This document shows positions 37,968 to 47,587 of a stretch of DNA of 64,000 bases, one piece after another; positions within the stretch are counted from its first letter, which is position 1, and every line of letters starts with the position of its first letter. The stretch is from contig NZ_NPBF01000022.1 in assembly GCF_002272135.1 (NCBI RefSeq), forward strand, positions 94,628 to 158,627. The letters run 5' to 3'. The DNA comes from Virgibacillus sp. 7505. GTDB lineage: Bacteria > Bacillota > Bacilli > Bacillales > Amphibacillaceae. Below the pieces are notes generated by a model. The model did no database searches. It was not told the DNA's origin and saw only the letters and a program-made list of their open reading frames with translations. Both the position numbers and the translations under genes were made by a program.

Positions 37968-39011
37968 TTGAGTGAACGTAAACAAGCCCTTGATATGGCT
38001 TTGAGACAAATAGAGAAACAATTCGGGAAAGGTTCCATTATGAAACTAGGCGAAAGAGCAGAACAGAAGGTTTCTACTGTTTCCAGCGGCTCTCTTGCCC
38101 TTGATATCGCACTTGGTGTAGGCGGATATCCTAAAGGCCGTGTTATCGAGATTTATGGACCTGAATCCTCTGGTAAAACAACTGTTGCCCTGCATGCAAT
38201 TGCAGAAGCACAGCGCAATGGCGGACAAGCAGCTTTCATCGATGCAGAGCATGCGCTTGATCCAGTTTATGCACAGAAGCTAGGAGTCAATATCGACGAG
38301 CTTTTGCTTTCTCAGCCAGATACAGGAGAACAAGCATTGGAAATCGCCGAGGCGCTTGTACGAAGCGGAGCGGTTGACATCGTCGTTGTCGACTCAGTAG
38401 CAGCCCTTGTACCGAAAGCGGAGATCGAAGGGGAAATGGGAGATGCTCACGTTGGTTTGCAGGCTCGTTTGATGTCTCAGGCGCTTCGTAAATTGTCCGG
38501 AGCAATCAACAAGTCCAAAACGACTGCTATCTTCATCAACCAGATTCGTGAGAAAGTCGGCGTAATGTTCGGTAACCCGGAAACAACACCTGGTGGACGC
38601 GCACTTAAATTCTATTCCTCTGTCCGTTTGGAAGTACGCCGTGCTGAGACTCTAAAGCAAGGCAATGACATGGTCGGTAACAAAACGAGAATTAAAGTAG
38701 TGAAAAATAAAGTAGCTCCGCCGTTCAAACAAGCGGAAGTAGATATTATGTACGGAGAAGGGATTTCCAGAGAAGGGGAACTCATCGATATCGCAAGCGA
38801 CTTGGATATTGTTCAGAAAAGCGGAGCGTGGTACTCCTATAATGAGGAGCGTCTTGGCCAAGGACGTGAAAATGCGAAGCAGTTCCTGAAAGAGAACCCG
38901 GAAATTGCTACGACAATTCAGATGACTGTACGCGACCACTATAACTTAGATGCAGATAAGAAGCTGCCGGAAGAGGCGCTGTCAGAAGAACAGGAATCAT
39001 TGGATATGTAA
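37968..39011 (+). CDS. recA: Recombinase RecA
   Basis: Forms filaments on single-stranded DNA, catalyses strand exchange and triggers LexA self-cleavage. The 347-residue protein is of normal length, with Walker A GPESSGKT near 64-71, the L2-loop region [18 protein letters not shown] near 205, and an acidic C-terminal tail. TTG at 37968 is chosen because AAAGGAGGA lies seven bases before it and the known N-terminus [11 protein letters not shown] begins there; the frame is open 35 codons further, but that runs over the promoter and the LexA-type box. Confidence 0.99.
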   Translation: MSERKQALDMALRQIEKQFGKGSIMKLGERAEQKVSTVSSGSLALDIALGVGGYPKGRVIEIYGPESSGKTTVALHAIAEAQRNGGQAAFIDAEHALDPVYAQKLGVNIDELLLSQPDTGEQALEIAEALVRSGAVDIVVVDSVAALVPKAEIEGEMGDAHVGLQARLMSQALRKLSGAINKSKTTAIFINQIREKVGVMFGNPETTPGGRALKFYSSVRLEVRRAETLKQGNDMVGNKTRIKVVKNKVAPPFKQAEVDIMYGEGISREGELIDIASDLDIVQKSGAWYSYNEERLGQGRENAKQFLKENPEIATTIQMTVRDHYNLDADKKLPEEALSEEQESLDM

Positions 39012-39015
39012 GAAA

Positions 39016-39046
39016 GAGCCTTCGGTTACAGCCGAAGGCTTTTTAT
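39016..39046 (+). terminator. Intrinsic terminator after recA
   Basis: AGCCTTCGG pairs with CCGAAGGCT around a six-base loop, followed by TTTTTAT. Confidence 0.92.
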
Positions 39047-39079
39047 ATAGGATAATCTGCTAGTACTTTCCATGTTTTC

Positions 39080-39108
39080 TTGACAACATGCGAACACAGG
39101 ATTAAAAT
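39080..39108 (+). promoter_or_regulatory. SigA promoter of rny
   Basis: TTGACA (39080-39085), a 17-base spacer and TAAAAT (39103-39108) are close to consensus. A further TATAAT at 39116 has no clear -35. The rny leader would be about 115 bases and is rich in T. Confidence 0.7.
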
Positions 39109-39228
39109 TGATTTGTATAATTCTCTTTTTTATTATACTTCTCAAAGGTTACCATAGTTTTTTTATGAAAAACATTGTGCATGCCGACAGACATGTTTGT
39201 ACAATTTCATAGCAGGGGAGGTGAAATC

Positions 39229-40791
39229 ATGGAACTATTTTACCTAATCATCTCCATTTTGCTTGCTCTAATCGTCGGTGGTGTTGTTGGTTATCTTGTT
39301 CGCAAATCTATTGCTGAGAAAAAGATCTCCAGTGCGGAGGAATTGGCGAAGCAAATAGTAGAAGAAGGCCATCGCAATGCGGAAACGTCTAAGAAGGAAG
39401 CACTTCTCGAAGCGAAGGATGAGAACTTCCAGCTGCGTCAGCAGACGGAGCAGGAATTACGTGAGCGTCGTCTTGAACTGCAGAAGCAGGAAAACCGTCT
39501 GATGCAGAAAGAAGAGAATCTGGACCGTAAAAGCGATACGCTTGATAAGCGTGAAGTTACGTTAGAGAAAAAGGAACAATTATTAGCTGAAAAACAACAA
39601 CAAATTGAAGAATTGGAAAGCAAAGTGGAAGTCTTGGTGAAAGAACAGCAGCTCGAATTGGAGCGGATTTCCGGCTATACGTCTGATGAAGCACGTCAAA
39701 TCGTGCTGGATAAAGTCGAGAAGGAAGTTGCCTTCGATGCAGCTGTCATGATCAAAGATGCGGAACATCGTGCCAAGGATGAGGCCGATAAGAAAGCGAA
39801 GAGCATTCTTTCCCTTGCACTTCAGCGCTGCGCAGCCGATCACGTTGCGGAAACGACTGTATCAGTCGTGAACTTGCCGAATGACGAGATGAAAGGACGC
39901 ATTATCGGACGGGAAGGCCGTAACATTCGTACGTTAGAAACGCTTACAGGAATTGATCTGATCATTGATGATACACCTGAAGCGGTCATCCTGTCCGGTT
40001 TTGATCCTGTCCGTCGTGAGATCGCACGAATCGCACTCGAGAAACTTGTCCAGGATGGACGTATCCACCCAGCTCGTATCGAGGAAATGGTGGAGAAATC
40101 CAGACGCGAAGTGGATGAGTATATTCGCGAGATAGGTGAGGAGACGACCTTCGAAGTTGGTGTACACGGTTTGCATCCGGATCTTGTTAAGATACTCGGA
40201 AGATTGAAGTATCGCACAAGTTACGGCCAGAACGTATTGAAGCACTCGACAGAAGTCGCTTACCTAGCAGGATTGCTGGCAGCTGAGCTTGGCGAGGACG
40301 TTACCTTGGCAAGACGTGCAGGTTTACTGCATGATATCGGTAAAGCAATCGACCACGAAGTCGAAGGCAGCCACGTTGAAATCGGGAAAGAACTCGCAAT
40401 CAAATACAAAGAGCATCCGGTGGTCATCAACAGCATCGCTTCCCACCACGGGGATGAGGAAGCAACATCGATTATTGCAGTGCTTGTTGCTGCAGCAGAT
40501 GCCCTTTCCGCAGCCCGTCCGGGAGCGAGAAGCGAGACACTGGAGAACTACATCAAGCGTCTGGAGAAACTGGAGGAGATTTCAGAATCCTTCCAGGGTG
40601 TGGAGAAATCCTTCGCAATTCAGGCTGGACGTGAGATTCGTATCATGGTTAAACCGGATGAAATCAACGACTTGGAATCCATCAAAGTCGCACGGGATAT
40701 CCGGAAACGTATTGAAAGCGAGTTGGATTATCCAGGACATATTAAAGTCACGGTTATCCGGGAAACACGCGCAGTTGAATATGCAAAATAA
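39229..40791 (+). CDS. rny: Ribonuclease Y
   Basis: Membrane-anchored endoribonuclease that starts decay of many mRNAs and cuts riboswitch leaders. The 520 residues equal the family length. There is one N-terminal membrane helix (about 3-23), a long charged coiled coil (about 30-200), a KH domain ([18 protein letters not shown] near 223) and an HD domain with LLHDIGKA near 365. ATG at 39229 follows GGGGAGGTGA; the open frame extends 18 codons upstream but without a ribosome site. In B. subtilis the Ric complex, whose RicA gene is at 43745, directs part of its activity. Confidence 0.97.
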   Translation: MELFYLIISILLALIVGGVVGYLVRKSIAEKKISSAEELAKQIVEEGHRNAETSKKEALLEAKDENFQLRQQTEQELRERRLELQKQENRLMQKEENLDRKSDTLDKREVTLEKKEQLLAEKQQQIEELESKVEVLVKEQQLELERISGYTSDEARQIVLDKVEKEVAFDAAVMIKDAEHRAKDEADKKAKSILSLALQRCAADHVAETTVSVVNLPNDEMKGRIIGREGRNIRTLETLTGIDLIIDDTPEAVILSGFDPVRREIARIALEKLVQDGRIHPARIEEMVEKSRREVDEYIREIGEETTFEVGVHGLHPDLVKILGRLKYRTSYGQNVLKHSTEVAYLAGLLAAELGEDVTLARRAGLLHDIGKAIDHEVEGSHVEIGKELAIKYKEHPVVINSIASHHGDEEATSIIAVLVAAADALSAARPGARSETLENYIKRLEKLEEISESFQGVEKSFAIQAGREIRIMVKPDEINDLESIKVARDIRKRIESELDYPGHIKVTVIRETRAVEYAK

Positions 40792-40792
40792 G

Positions 40793-40817
40793 AAAGCGGC
40801 CCTGTGCCGCTTTTTTT
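40793..40817 (+). terminator. Intrinsic terminator after rny
   Basis: AAAGCGGC pairs with GCCGCTTT around a CCTGT loop, followed by seven T residues. It starts two bases after the stop codon. Confidence 0.9.
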
Positions 40818-40867
40818 AGTGTTAAACTATATCTATTACAAGTTGAGATGCAGAAAGGGATTTGATT

Positions 40868-41665
40868 ATGAAGTTATTATTTATCGGAGATGTTGTCGGC
40901 GAGCCGGGACGTCAGATGGTTCAAGAATATTTACCGCGCTTGAAGCAGCGTTTTCAGCCGCAGCTTACCATTATAAATGGAGAAAATAGCGCTGACGGTA
41001 AAGGTATCAATGAGCAGATTTATAAGCAGTTCCTTGAATGGGGAGCACAAGCGATCACCATGGGTAACCATACATGGGATAAGCGGGATATATTTGAATT
41101 CATCGATGATGCAAAGTACCTTGTCCGTCCATCAAATTTACCGCCAGGTACACCTGGTAAAGGGATTATTTATGTGAAGGTGAATCAGCATGAAGTAGCT
41201 ATCATCAATTTGCTGGCAAGAACGTTCATGATGCCTGCAGATGATCCATTCCGTGAAGCTGATCGCCTCATTGAAGAGGCACGTAAACGGACGAATTTGA
41301 TTTTCGTCGACTTCCACGGAGAAGCAACCAGTGAGAAGCAAGCTTTTGGATGGTATGTCGATGGACGTGTCAGTGCTGTTGTTGGTACCCACACACATAC
41401 GCAGACAGCTGATGAACGGATATTACCGTCTGGGACGGCATATATTTCCGACGCCGGAATGACAGGGCCATATGAAGCGATCCTCGGGATGGAGCGGGAA
41501 GCAGTCATTAAAAGATTCCTTACAGGTCTCCCGGTACGTTTTGAAGTACCAAAAAAGGGTAAATCACAATTAAATGGAGTAGTAATCGATCTGGATCCGC
41601 AAACGGGGAAGGCTTCTTCCATCAAACGCATCCTGATCAATGATGACCACCCGTACATGGATTGA
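40868..41665 (+). CDS. ymdB: Metallophosphoesterase YmdB
   Basis: A 265-residue phosphodiesterase of the TIGR00282 family. Metal ligands are visible in GDVVGEPGR (residues 8-16), INGENSADGKG, GNHTWDK, and the C-terminal GTHTHTQTAD. In B. subtilis YmdB hydrolyses 2',3'-cyclic nucleotides and is needed for biofilm and late adaptive gene expression. ATG at 40868 lies seven bases after AAAGGGA; the TTG at 40862 is too close. It stands between rny and spoVS, as in B. subtilis. Confidence 0.94.
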   Translation: MKLLFIGDVVGEPGRQMVQEYLPRLKQRFQPQLTIINGENSADGKGINEQIYKQFLEWGAQAITMGNHTWDKRDIFEFIDDAKYLVRPSNLPPGTPGKGIIYVKVNQHEVAIINLLARTFMMPADDPFREADRLIEEARKRTNLIFVDFHGEATSEKQAFGWYVDGRVSAVVGTHTHTQTADERILPSGTAYISDAGMTGPYEAILGMEREAVIKRFLTGLPVRFEVPKKGKSQLNGVVIDLDPQTGKASSIKRILINDDHPYMD

Positions 41666-41820
41666 TCTTTGCTGCTCCTTCACTAGGTCTTTTGTTTACA
41701 GTATGAACCAGTACAGGCCGTATCACTTTTTTCAGACATCGCCCGAAATGGGCATATCTACTATCTTGCAGAAATATAGTAAAAAGGAAAGTAGCCCAGT
41801 AAACGAAGGAGGTACCAGTG

Positions 41821-42081
41821 TTGGATATACTAAAAGTTTCAGCGAAATCCAATCCAAACTCAGTAGCAGGCGCACTTGCGAACGTATTAAGAGAACGTGG
41901 CTCAGCGGAAATCCAGGCAATCGGAGCAGGAGCACTCAATCAATCAGTGAAAGCTGTCGCCATTGCGAGAGGCTTTGTTGCCCCGAGTGGTGTTGATTTG
42001 GTTTGTATCCCGGCATTTACGGATATAATGATCGACAATGAAGAACGGACTGCCATCAAATTGATAGTAGAACCACGATAA
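41821..42081 (+). CDS. spoVS: Stage V sporulation protein S
   Basis: An 86-residue Alba-like protein, almost invariant among spore formers, that affects septation and progress through later sporulation stages. The sequence EIQAIGAGALNQSVKAVAI and SGVDLVCIPAFTDI are hallmarks. TTG at 41821 lies eight bases after AAGGAGG and matches the N-terminus of B. subtilis SpoVS; the GTG three bases earlier is possible. SigH controls spoVS in B. subtilis, but I found no convincing SigH promoter in the 155 bases upstream. A terminator closes it. Confidence 0.97.
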   Translation: MDILKVSAKSNPNSVAGALANVLRERGSAEIQAIGAGALNQSVKAVAIARGFVAPSGVDLVCIPAFTDIMIDNEERTAIKLIVEPR

Positions 42082-42110
42082 GTCCCGCCAAAGGCGGGGC
42101 TTTTTTTATT
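42081..42110 (+). terminator. Intrinsic terminator after spoVS
   Basis: AGTCCCGCC pairs with GGCGGGGCT around an AAA loop, followed by seven T residues; it begins at the last base of the stop codon. Confidence 0.92.
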
Positions 42111-42185
42111 TCCAATACTTGGACACAGCATCATGCATTGGTATACTGGAGACAAACGCAAGAATGAATGGGGGAGCAGGAATAA

Positions 42186-43745
42186 GTGAATGAAGAACAG
42201 CGTAAATCCGTGAGTTTGATAGCTGCAGAACAGTCCAAACAAGTTGAGAAGCCGCTGCATGAGAAGACTACAGACGATTTCGCGAAGTATTTCCAGACGA
42301 CGTATCAGCCGCCGAATTTGAAGCAGGCGAAGAAGCGGCGCAGAGAAGATGTTACGTTCCATTATGATTTCACGATTCCCCCAGAAATGCAGCAAGCAGG
42401 TCTTGGAAAAAAGTTCCTCATCCGTACGTACGGATGCCAAATGAATGAACATGATACCGAAGTGATGGCTGGACTGTTCATGGAAATGGGATATTCTCCG
42501 ACAACTGAAACAAATGAGGCAGATGTGATCCTTCTCAATACTTGTGCCATACGAGAGAATGCTGAGAATAAAGTGTTCGGTGAGATTGGTCATCTGAAGC
42601 CATTGAAGCTGGAGAAGCCGGATTTGATTATCGGAGTATGCGGATGTATGTCCCAGGAGGAAGCAGTTGTAAACCGAATTTTGAATAAGCATCATCATAT
42701 TGATTTGATTTTTGGGACACATAATATCCACCGGCTTCCTCAGCTCTTGAAAGAAGCACAATTCAGCAAGGAAATGGTTTTGGAAGTATGGTCCAAAGAA
42801 GGCGATGTCATCGAGAACCTCCCAAAAGCACGAAAAGGAAAGATTAAGGCATGGGTCAATATCATGTATGGCTGCGATAAGTTCTGCACATATTGTATCG
42901 TCCCATACACGCGCGGTAAGGAGCGGAGCCGGCGTCCAGAGGATATCATCCAGGAAGTGCGACAACTGGCGGCTCAAGGATATCAGGAGATCACACTGCT
43001 GGGTCAGAATGTGAACGCGTACGGTAAAGATTTGCCTGATCTTGATTTTGGCCTTGGGAATCTTATGAATGAAATCAAGAAGATTGATATACCGCGAGTG
43101 CGTTTCACGACTTCCCATCCACGGGACTTTGATGATAAACTAATAGAGGTACTAGCCCAAGGCGGGAATCTTCTTGATCACATACATTTGCCTGTTCAAT
43201 CCGGGAGCAGTGACATACTCCGGCTAATGGCCCGGCGCTATACGAGGGAGGAGTACTTGACTCTTGTAAAGAAAATCAGACGTTCTATTCCGAATGTTAC
43301 ACTTACGACAGATATCATTGTCGGTTTTCCGAATGAGACCGAGGAGCAGTTTCAGGAAACATTAACTCTTGTAGAGGAAGTCGGTTTTGAGGCCGCATAT
43401 ACGTATATTTATTCTCCTCGTGAAGGGACACCTTCTGCCAAATGGGAGGATAATGTCCCTATGGAAGTGAAAAGAGAGCGCCTGCAGCGATTAAATAGGG
43501 TGATAGACGAACATGCAGCGAAGTCGATGCGTGCTTATGAAGGCAAGATCGTGCAAGTGCTAGTCGAGGGGGAAAGCAAGCGGAACCCCGACGTGCTGGC
43601 TGGTTATACCGAGAAAAACAAGCTAGTCAATTTCCGAGGACCAAAGTCGGTGGTCGGCAAGATCGTCCCCGTTCGGATAAAACAAGCCAAAACATGGTCG
43701 CTCGATGGAGAATTAACAGAAACAACAGCGGAGGTACACATATAA
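42186..43745 (+). CDS. miaB: tRNA-2-methylthio-N6-dimethylallyladenosine synthase MiaB
   Basis: Radical-SAM methylthiotransferase that turns i6A37 of tRNA into ms2i6A37. The 519-residue protein has a variable N-terminal extension of about 70 residues, the UPF0004 domain with cysteines in [19 protein letters not shown] and GVCGCMSQE, the radical-SAM site CDKFCTYC near 230-237, and a C-terminal TRAM domain. Its substrate base is made by MiaA, encoded at 50732. The start is GTG at 42186. The stop codon shares one base with the ricA ATG. Confidence 0.97.
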   Translation: MNEEQRKSVSLIAAEQSKQVEKPLHEKTTDDFAKYFQTTYQPPNLKQAKKRRREDVTFHYDFTIPPEMQQAGLGKKFLIRTYGCQMNEHDTEVMAGLFMEMGYSPTTETNEADVILLNTCAIRENAENKVFGEIGHLKPLKLEKPDLIIGVCGCMSQEEAVVNRILNKHHHIDLIFGTHNIHRLPQLLKEAQFSKEMVLEVWSKEGDVIENLPKARKGKIKAWVNIMYGCDKFCTYCIVPYTRGKERSRRPEDIIQEVRQLAAQGYQEITLLGQNVNAYGKDLPDLDFGLGNLMNEIKKIDIPRVRFTTSHPRDFDDKLIEVLAQGGNLLDHIHLPVQSGSSDILRLMARRYTREEYLTLVKKIRRSIPNVTLTTDIIVGFPNETEEQFQETLTLVEEVGFEAAYTYIYSPREGTPSAKWEDNVPMEVKRERLQRLNRVIDEHAAKSMRAYEGKIVQVLVEGESKRNPDVLAGYTEKNKLVNFRGPKSVVGKIVPVRIKQAKTWSLDGELTETTAEVHI

Positions 43746-44107
43746 TGAGTTATTCCACCGAAGATATCCTCAAACAAGCCGAAGTGTTGGCTGAAGACAT
43801 GGGCAATCTGGATGAGATTGAACATTTCCACCAGCTGGAATCGAAGCTTAATGAGAACAAAAAGGTGCAAACATATATCAATCAAATTAAAATGAAGCAA
43901 AAGCAAGCTGTCAATTTGCAGGCTTATGGCAAACGGGAAGCCCAGCAGCAGATGGAAAAGGAAATTGATGATCTGCAAGCAAAGATCGACAGCATACCTG
44001 TCGTCCAGGAATTCAAAGAATCCCAGGTTATCACGAATCATATTCTGCAGAGCATTTCCCAAAATATCCAGCAGACGGTCTTTCAGGATGAAGAAACGGA
44101 CAAATAA
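43745..44107 (+). CDS. ricA: Ric complex subunit RicA (YmcA)
   Basis: A 120-residue helical protein of the YlbF/YmcA family. In B. subtilis RicA with RicF and RicT binds RNase Y and promotes cleavage of polycistronic mRNAs, and supports sporulation, competence and biofilms. YINQIKMKQKQAVNLQAYGK and IPVVQEFKESQ are family hallmarks. B. subtilis RicA is about 143 residues and has a C-terminal cysteine tied to an iron-sulfur cluster; this protein is shorter and has no cysteine. The ATG overlaps the miaB stop by one base, and the stop lies inside the terminator, so the short end appears natural. Confidence 0.92.
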   Translation: MSYSTEDILKQAEVLAEDMGNLDEIEHFHQLESKLNENKKVQTYINQIKMKQKQAVNLQAYGKREAQQQMEKEIDDLQAKIDSIPVVQEFKESQVITNHILQSISQNIQQTVFQDEETDK

Positions 44108-44124
44108 GTCCGTTTCTTTTTTTA
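44091..44124 (+). terminator. Intrinsic terminator overlapping the ricA 3' end
   Basis: AAGAAACGGAC pairs perfectly with GTCCGTTTCTT around a six-base loop that holds the ricA stop codon, followed by TTTTT. Confidence 0.92.
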
Positions 44125-44232
44125 AAAATCCACTTGGGCCCGACAGTCGGCAAGATTCTATAACCTCTTTTTAGGCAGTTGCATAGAATGAAGGAGCGTC
44201 CAGCTGTGGTGGGAGATTGTATTTTTTCTGAC

Positions 44233-44260
44233 ACCATAGGTGAACACCCTGCATAACATG
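44233..44260 (+). promoter_or_regulatory. Possible SigK-type promoter of cotE
   Basis: AC (44233-44234), a 17-base spacer and CATAACATG (44252-44260) fit SigK (AC-N16/17-CATANNNTA) apart from the last base. cotE of B. subtilis has SigE and SigK promoters. A CATAGAAT at 44182 could be a SigE -10, but no -35 is visible at the right distance. Confidence 0.35.
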
Positions 44261-44289
44261 ACTATGTAAAAAGAGGAGGTTTTTGCAAG

Positions 44290-44865
44290 ATGGGTTTTCT
44301 AGAGCAGAATTACCGTGAGATCATTACGAAAGCGGTCATCGGCCGCGGACGTAAATTCAGCAAGAATATCGATCATATCCGACCGGAACACAAACCATCA
44401 AGCATCCTTGGCTGCTGGATCATCAACCACCGCTATCATGCAAAAAAGAAAGGCGATAAAGGGGTGGAAGTAGTCGGTTCCTATGATGTCAACGTTTGGT
44501 ATTCGTACAATGATAATACGAAAACGCACGTTGTTTCGGAGAAAGTCGAGTATAAGGAATTGGTCAAATTAAGCATCAAAGACGAGAACTGCCTTGACGA
44601 CGATTATGATGTTTATGCGAAAGCAATTCAGCAGCCGAACTGCCTGGAATGCAAGATCGTACAGCACGGACAGAAAATTTTCGTCGAAGTGGAGAAGGAA
44701 TTCCTTGTGGAAGTTATCGGGGAAACGAAGCTTTGTGTAAAAGTAGATCCTGATGGCTGTCTAGTGGAGGATGTAGAAGAAGAGTGGGATTACGAGCTGA
44801 CGGAAGATGATTTCAAAGATGTAGATCCGGACTTCTTGGATAAAAAGGATGACGATGAAGACTGA
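44290..44865 (+). CDS. cotE: Outer spore coat morphogenetic protein CotE
   Basis: Directs assembly of the outer spore coat in the mother cell. The 191-residue protein is a little longer than the 181-residue B. subtilis CotE. It has the conserved REIITKAVIGRGRKFSKN near the N-terminus, PSSILGCWIINHRYHAKKK, and QQPNCLECKIVQHG, and ends in a strongly acidic tail of Asp and Glu, as in relatives. The ribosome site is AGAGGAGG. It lies between ricA and mutS, as in B. subtilis, and has its own terminator. Confidence 0.96.
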   Translation: MGFLEQNYREIITKAVIGRGRKFSKNIDHIRPEHKPSSILGCWIINHRYHAKKKGDKGVEVVGSYDVNVWYSYNDNTKTHVVSEKVEYKELVKLSIKDENCLDDDYDVYAKAIQQPNCLECKIVQHGQKIFVEVEKEFLVEVIGETKLCVKVDPDGCLVEDVEEEWDYELTEDDFKDVDPDFLDKKDDDED

Positions 44866-44891
44866 ACGAGAGCAGATGCTCTCGTTTTTTG
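44866..44891 (+). terminator. Intrinsic terminator after cotE
   Basis: ACGAGAGCA pairs perfectly with TGCTCTCGT around a two-base loop, followed by TTTTT. It begins at the cotE stop. Confidence 0.9.
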
Positions 44892-44936
44892 TTTTATTCA
44901 GAATGACACTGCAAGAAGAAACAGAGAAAATACCTG

Positions 44937-44945
44937 TGTTATAAT
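44937..44945 (+). promoter_or_regulatory. Extended -10 promoter of mutS
   Basis: TG-T-TATAAT is a perfect extended -10 element. The -35 region 17 bases upstream (AGAAAC) is poor, which is common for promoters of this class. It gives a leader of about 28 bases to the mutS start. Confidence 0.6.
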
Positions 44946-44980
44946 AGGACTAATTGCAATGAAACAGAGGAGTAGGAAAT

Positions 44981-47575
44981 ATGGCAGGTTACACACCGAT
45001 GATGCAGCAATATTTAAGAATAAAAGCCGATTATAAGGATGCATTCCTTTTCTTCCGGCTTGGGGATTTCTATGAGATGTTCTTCGATGATGCGCTGAAA
45101 GCCACAAAAGAACTGGAAATCACTTTAACAAGCAAGAATGCAGGTGTTGAGGAGAAAGTGCCGATGTGCGGCGTTCCGTATCACTCGGCTGATAATTATA
45201 TAAGAACACTTGTTTCGCGCGGCTATAAAGTAGCCATCTGTGAACAAGTGGAAGATCCGAAGACAGCCAAAGGGGTTGTAAAACGGGAAGTAGTCCAGCT
45301 GATCACACCGGGTACTGTCATGGAAAACGGTATGCTGGATGAAAAGGAGAATAATTACCTCGCGGCTGTACACGAAAACAGTGACCGTACATACAGTCTT
45401 GTCTATCATGACCTATCTACGGGAGAAAATCGGGCAGCATTGCTTGAAGGCGGCTTTGATAGTCTTTTAAGCGAGCTTTACAACCAGCCGGTACGAGAAA
45501 TCGTTATTAGCGAAGAGCTGGATCAACAGCTGCAGGAAGCACTGCAGGTCCGCCTTGGTGTCACATTATCCTATCAAGATAATGCCAGTACAAGCACATC
45601 TCATGAAAAACTTACTGGAAACGTGACCGATGTAAGATTGCTAGATTGCTTCAGTATGCTGTTAAACTATGTGGAACGCACGCAGAAGCGGGGCTTGGAT
45701 CATTTGAAGCCGCTTCAAGTAATGGAGCTTAAACACTTCATGACGCTGGATATGTATTCAAAGCGCAATTTAGAGCTTACAGAGACGATTTTGAAGAAAG
45801 GCAAGCACGGAAGCCTTTTATGGGTGCTCGATGACACAGTTACAGCAATGGGAGCACGGATGCTGAAGAAATGGCTGGAGCGGCCGCTGCTTCAGAAAGA
45901 AGCGATAACCAAGCGTCAGGATTTAGTCCAAGCATTTCTCGATCACTTCTTCGAGCGTGATACAATCCGACAGCATTTACAATCTGTTTATGATATCGAG
46001 AGACTTTCCGGCCGGGTTGCTTTTGGTAATGTCAATGCCAGAGATCTTCTGCAGCTGAAACGCACTTTGGAGAAACTGCCTGAATTGAAGCAGGTCTTGT
46101 CAGGCTTCGAGGAAGAAGAAGTACAGCAAATGGGCAGGGAGCTTAATCCATTGCCGGAGCTGAGCGAGTATCTTGAGAAAAGCTTGCACGAAGATGCACC
46201 GATCGGTGTGCGGGAAGGCGGTATCTTGAAGGACGGTTTCCATGAACAGCTGGATACGTACCGGGATGCTTCAAGAAACGGAAAGCAATGGATTGCAGCG
46301 CTGGAACAGCGTGAGCGTGAGGAAACTGGCATCAAATCGCTTAAAGTCGGCTATAACAAAGTATTCGGCTATTATATCGAAGTGACCCGGGCGAATTTGC
46401 ACCTGCTGCCTGAAGGGAAATACGAGCGCAAACAAACGCTCAGTAACGCAGAACGCTTCATCACGCCGGAATTGAAGGAAAAAGAAGCACTCATCCTGGA
46501 AGCGCAGGAAAAGAGCGTGGAACTAGAGTATAACTTGTTCATGGAAATTCGGGATCATGTCAAAACGTACATCCCTGCTCTTCAGCTGCTTGCAGATCAA
46601 ATCAGTCAACTGGATGTGCTGCAAAGCTTCGCAGAAGTGAGTGAAAAGCAGCGATATGCTCGTCCGACATTCAATGGTGATCGGTCCGTGGCAATTACAG
46701 AAGGACGTCATCCGGTCATTGAAAAAGTAATGAAGACAGGGCAGTTCGTACCAAATGATGTGCAGATGGGAAATTCATCTGATATCCTGCTGATCACTGG
46801 CCCGAATATGAGTGGTAAAAGTACTTATATGCGCCAAGTGGCATTGACAAGCATCATGGCACAAATCGGCTGCTTCGTTCCATGTGAAGCTGCTGATCTC
46901 CCGCTGTTTGATCAAATTTTCACTCGTATCGGTGCAGCAGATGATCTTGTGTCTGGTCAGAGTACATTTATGGTCGAGATGCTGGAGTCGAGGCATGCCT
47001 TGGAGCACGCCACTGATAGGAGTCTTATTCTGCTGGATGAAATCGGCAGAGGGACTAGCACATATGATGGAATGGCATTGGCGCAAGCCATCATTGAGTA
47101 TGTTCATAACAATATCCATGCCAAGACATTATTCTCTACCCATTATCATGAGCTTACGAGTCTTGAAGAGGACCTGGATAAACTCCGAAATGTCCACGTA
47201 CGGGCAGAAGAACATGATGGCAATGTAGTATTCCTCCATCAAATCCGTGAAGGAGCGGCAGATGAAAGCTATGGCATTCACGTTGCGAAATTGGCTAAGC
47301 TGCCTGACAGTCTCATTCAGAGAGCTTCCCATATTCTCAACGAACTGGAAGGACAGGGAGAAAAGCCAGCTGTCTCCAAGCCGGCAGCGAAAGAGCAGGA
47401 GGATATCCAGCTATCATTCTTCTCAGAGCCTGAACCTGAAAAGGAAAAAACGAAACAGGACGATAAGAACGATAAAGTGATAGCGGAGCTCACATCAATC
47501 AATCTGATGGAGCAGACACCGCTTGAAGCTATGAATCTATTATATAAATTGCAGCAAATGGCAACAAAAAAGTAA
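44981..47575 (+). CDS. mutS: DNA mismatch repair protein MutS
   Basis: Recognises mismatches and recruits MutL. The 864-residue protein has the mismatch-contacting FYE in FRLGDFYEMFFDDA near residues 27-40, the connector, lever and clamp regions, and the ATPase with GPNMSGKST near 607, ILLDEIGRGTST near 683 and STHYHEL. A QLSFF motif near residue 810, within a variable C-terminal region, matches the beta-clamp binding motif of B. subtilis MutS. It precedes mutL by 12 bases and has its own promoter. Confidence 0.98.
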   Translation: MAGYTPMMQQYLRIKADYKDAFLFFRLGDFYEMFFDDALKATKELEITLTSKNAGVEEKVPMCGVPYHSADNYIRTLVSRGYKVAICEQVEDPKTAKGVVKREVVQLITPGTVMENGMLDEKENNYLAAVHENSDRTYSLVYHDLSTGENRAALLEGGFDSLLSELYNQPVREIVISEELDQQLQEALQVRLGVTLSYQDNASTSTSHEKLTGNVTDVRLLDCFSMLLNYVERTQKRGLDHLKPLQVMELKHFMTLDMYSKRNLELTETILKKGKHGSLLWVLDDTVTAMGARMLKKWLERPLLQKEAITKRQDLVQAFLDHFFERDTIRQHLQSVYDIERLSGRVAFGNVNARDLLQLKRTLEKLPELKQVLSGFEEEEVQQMGRELNPLPELSEYLEKSLHEDAPIGVREGGILKDGFHEQLDTYRDASRNGKQWIAALEQREREETGIKSLKVGYNKVFGYYIEVTRANLHLLPEGKYERKQTLSNAERFITPELKEKEALILEAQEKSVELEYNLFMEIRDHVKTYIPALQLLADQISQLDVLQSFAEVSEKQRYARPTFNGDRSVAITEGRHPVIEKVMKTGQFVPNDVQMGNSSDILLITGPNMSGKSTYMRQVALTSIMAQIGCFVPCEAADLPLFDQIFTRIGAADDLVSGQSTFMVEMLESRHALEHATDRSLILLDEIGRGTSTYDGMALAQAIIEYVHNNIHAKTLFSTHYHELTSLEEDLDKLRNVHVRAEEHDGNVVFLHQIREGAADESYGIHVAKLAKLPDSLIQRASHILNELEGQGEKPAVSKPAAKEQEDIQLSFFSEPEPEKEKTKQDDKNDKVIAELTSINLMEQTPLEAMNLLYKLQQMATKK

Positions 47576-47587
47576 GGAGGTTCCCAA

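Noticed and set aside
41666..41820. SigH promoter of spoVS
   Set aside because: No RNAGGAWWW and RNNGAAT pair with the right spacing was found upstream of the ribosome site.
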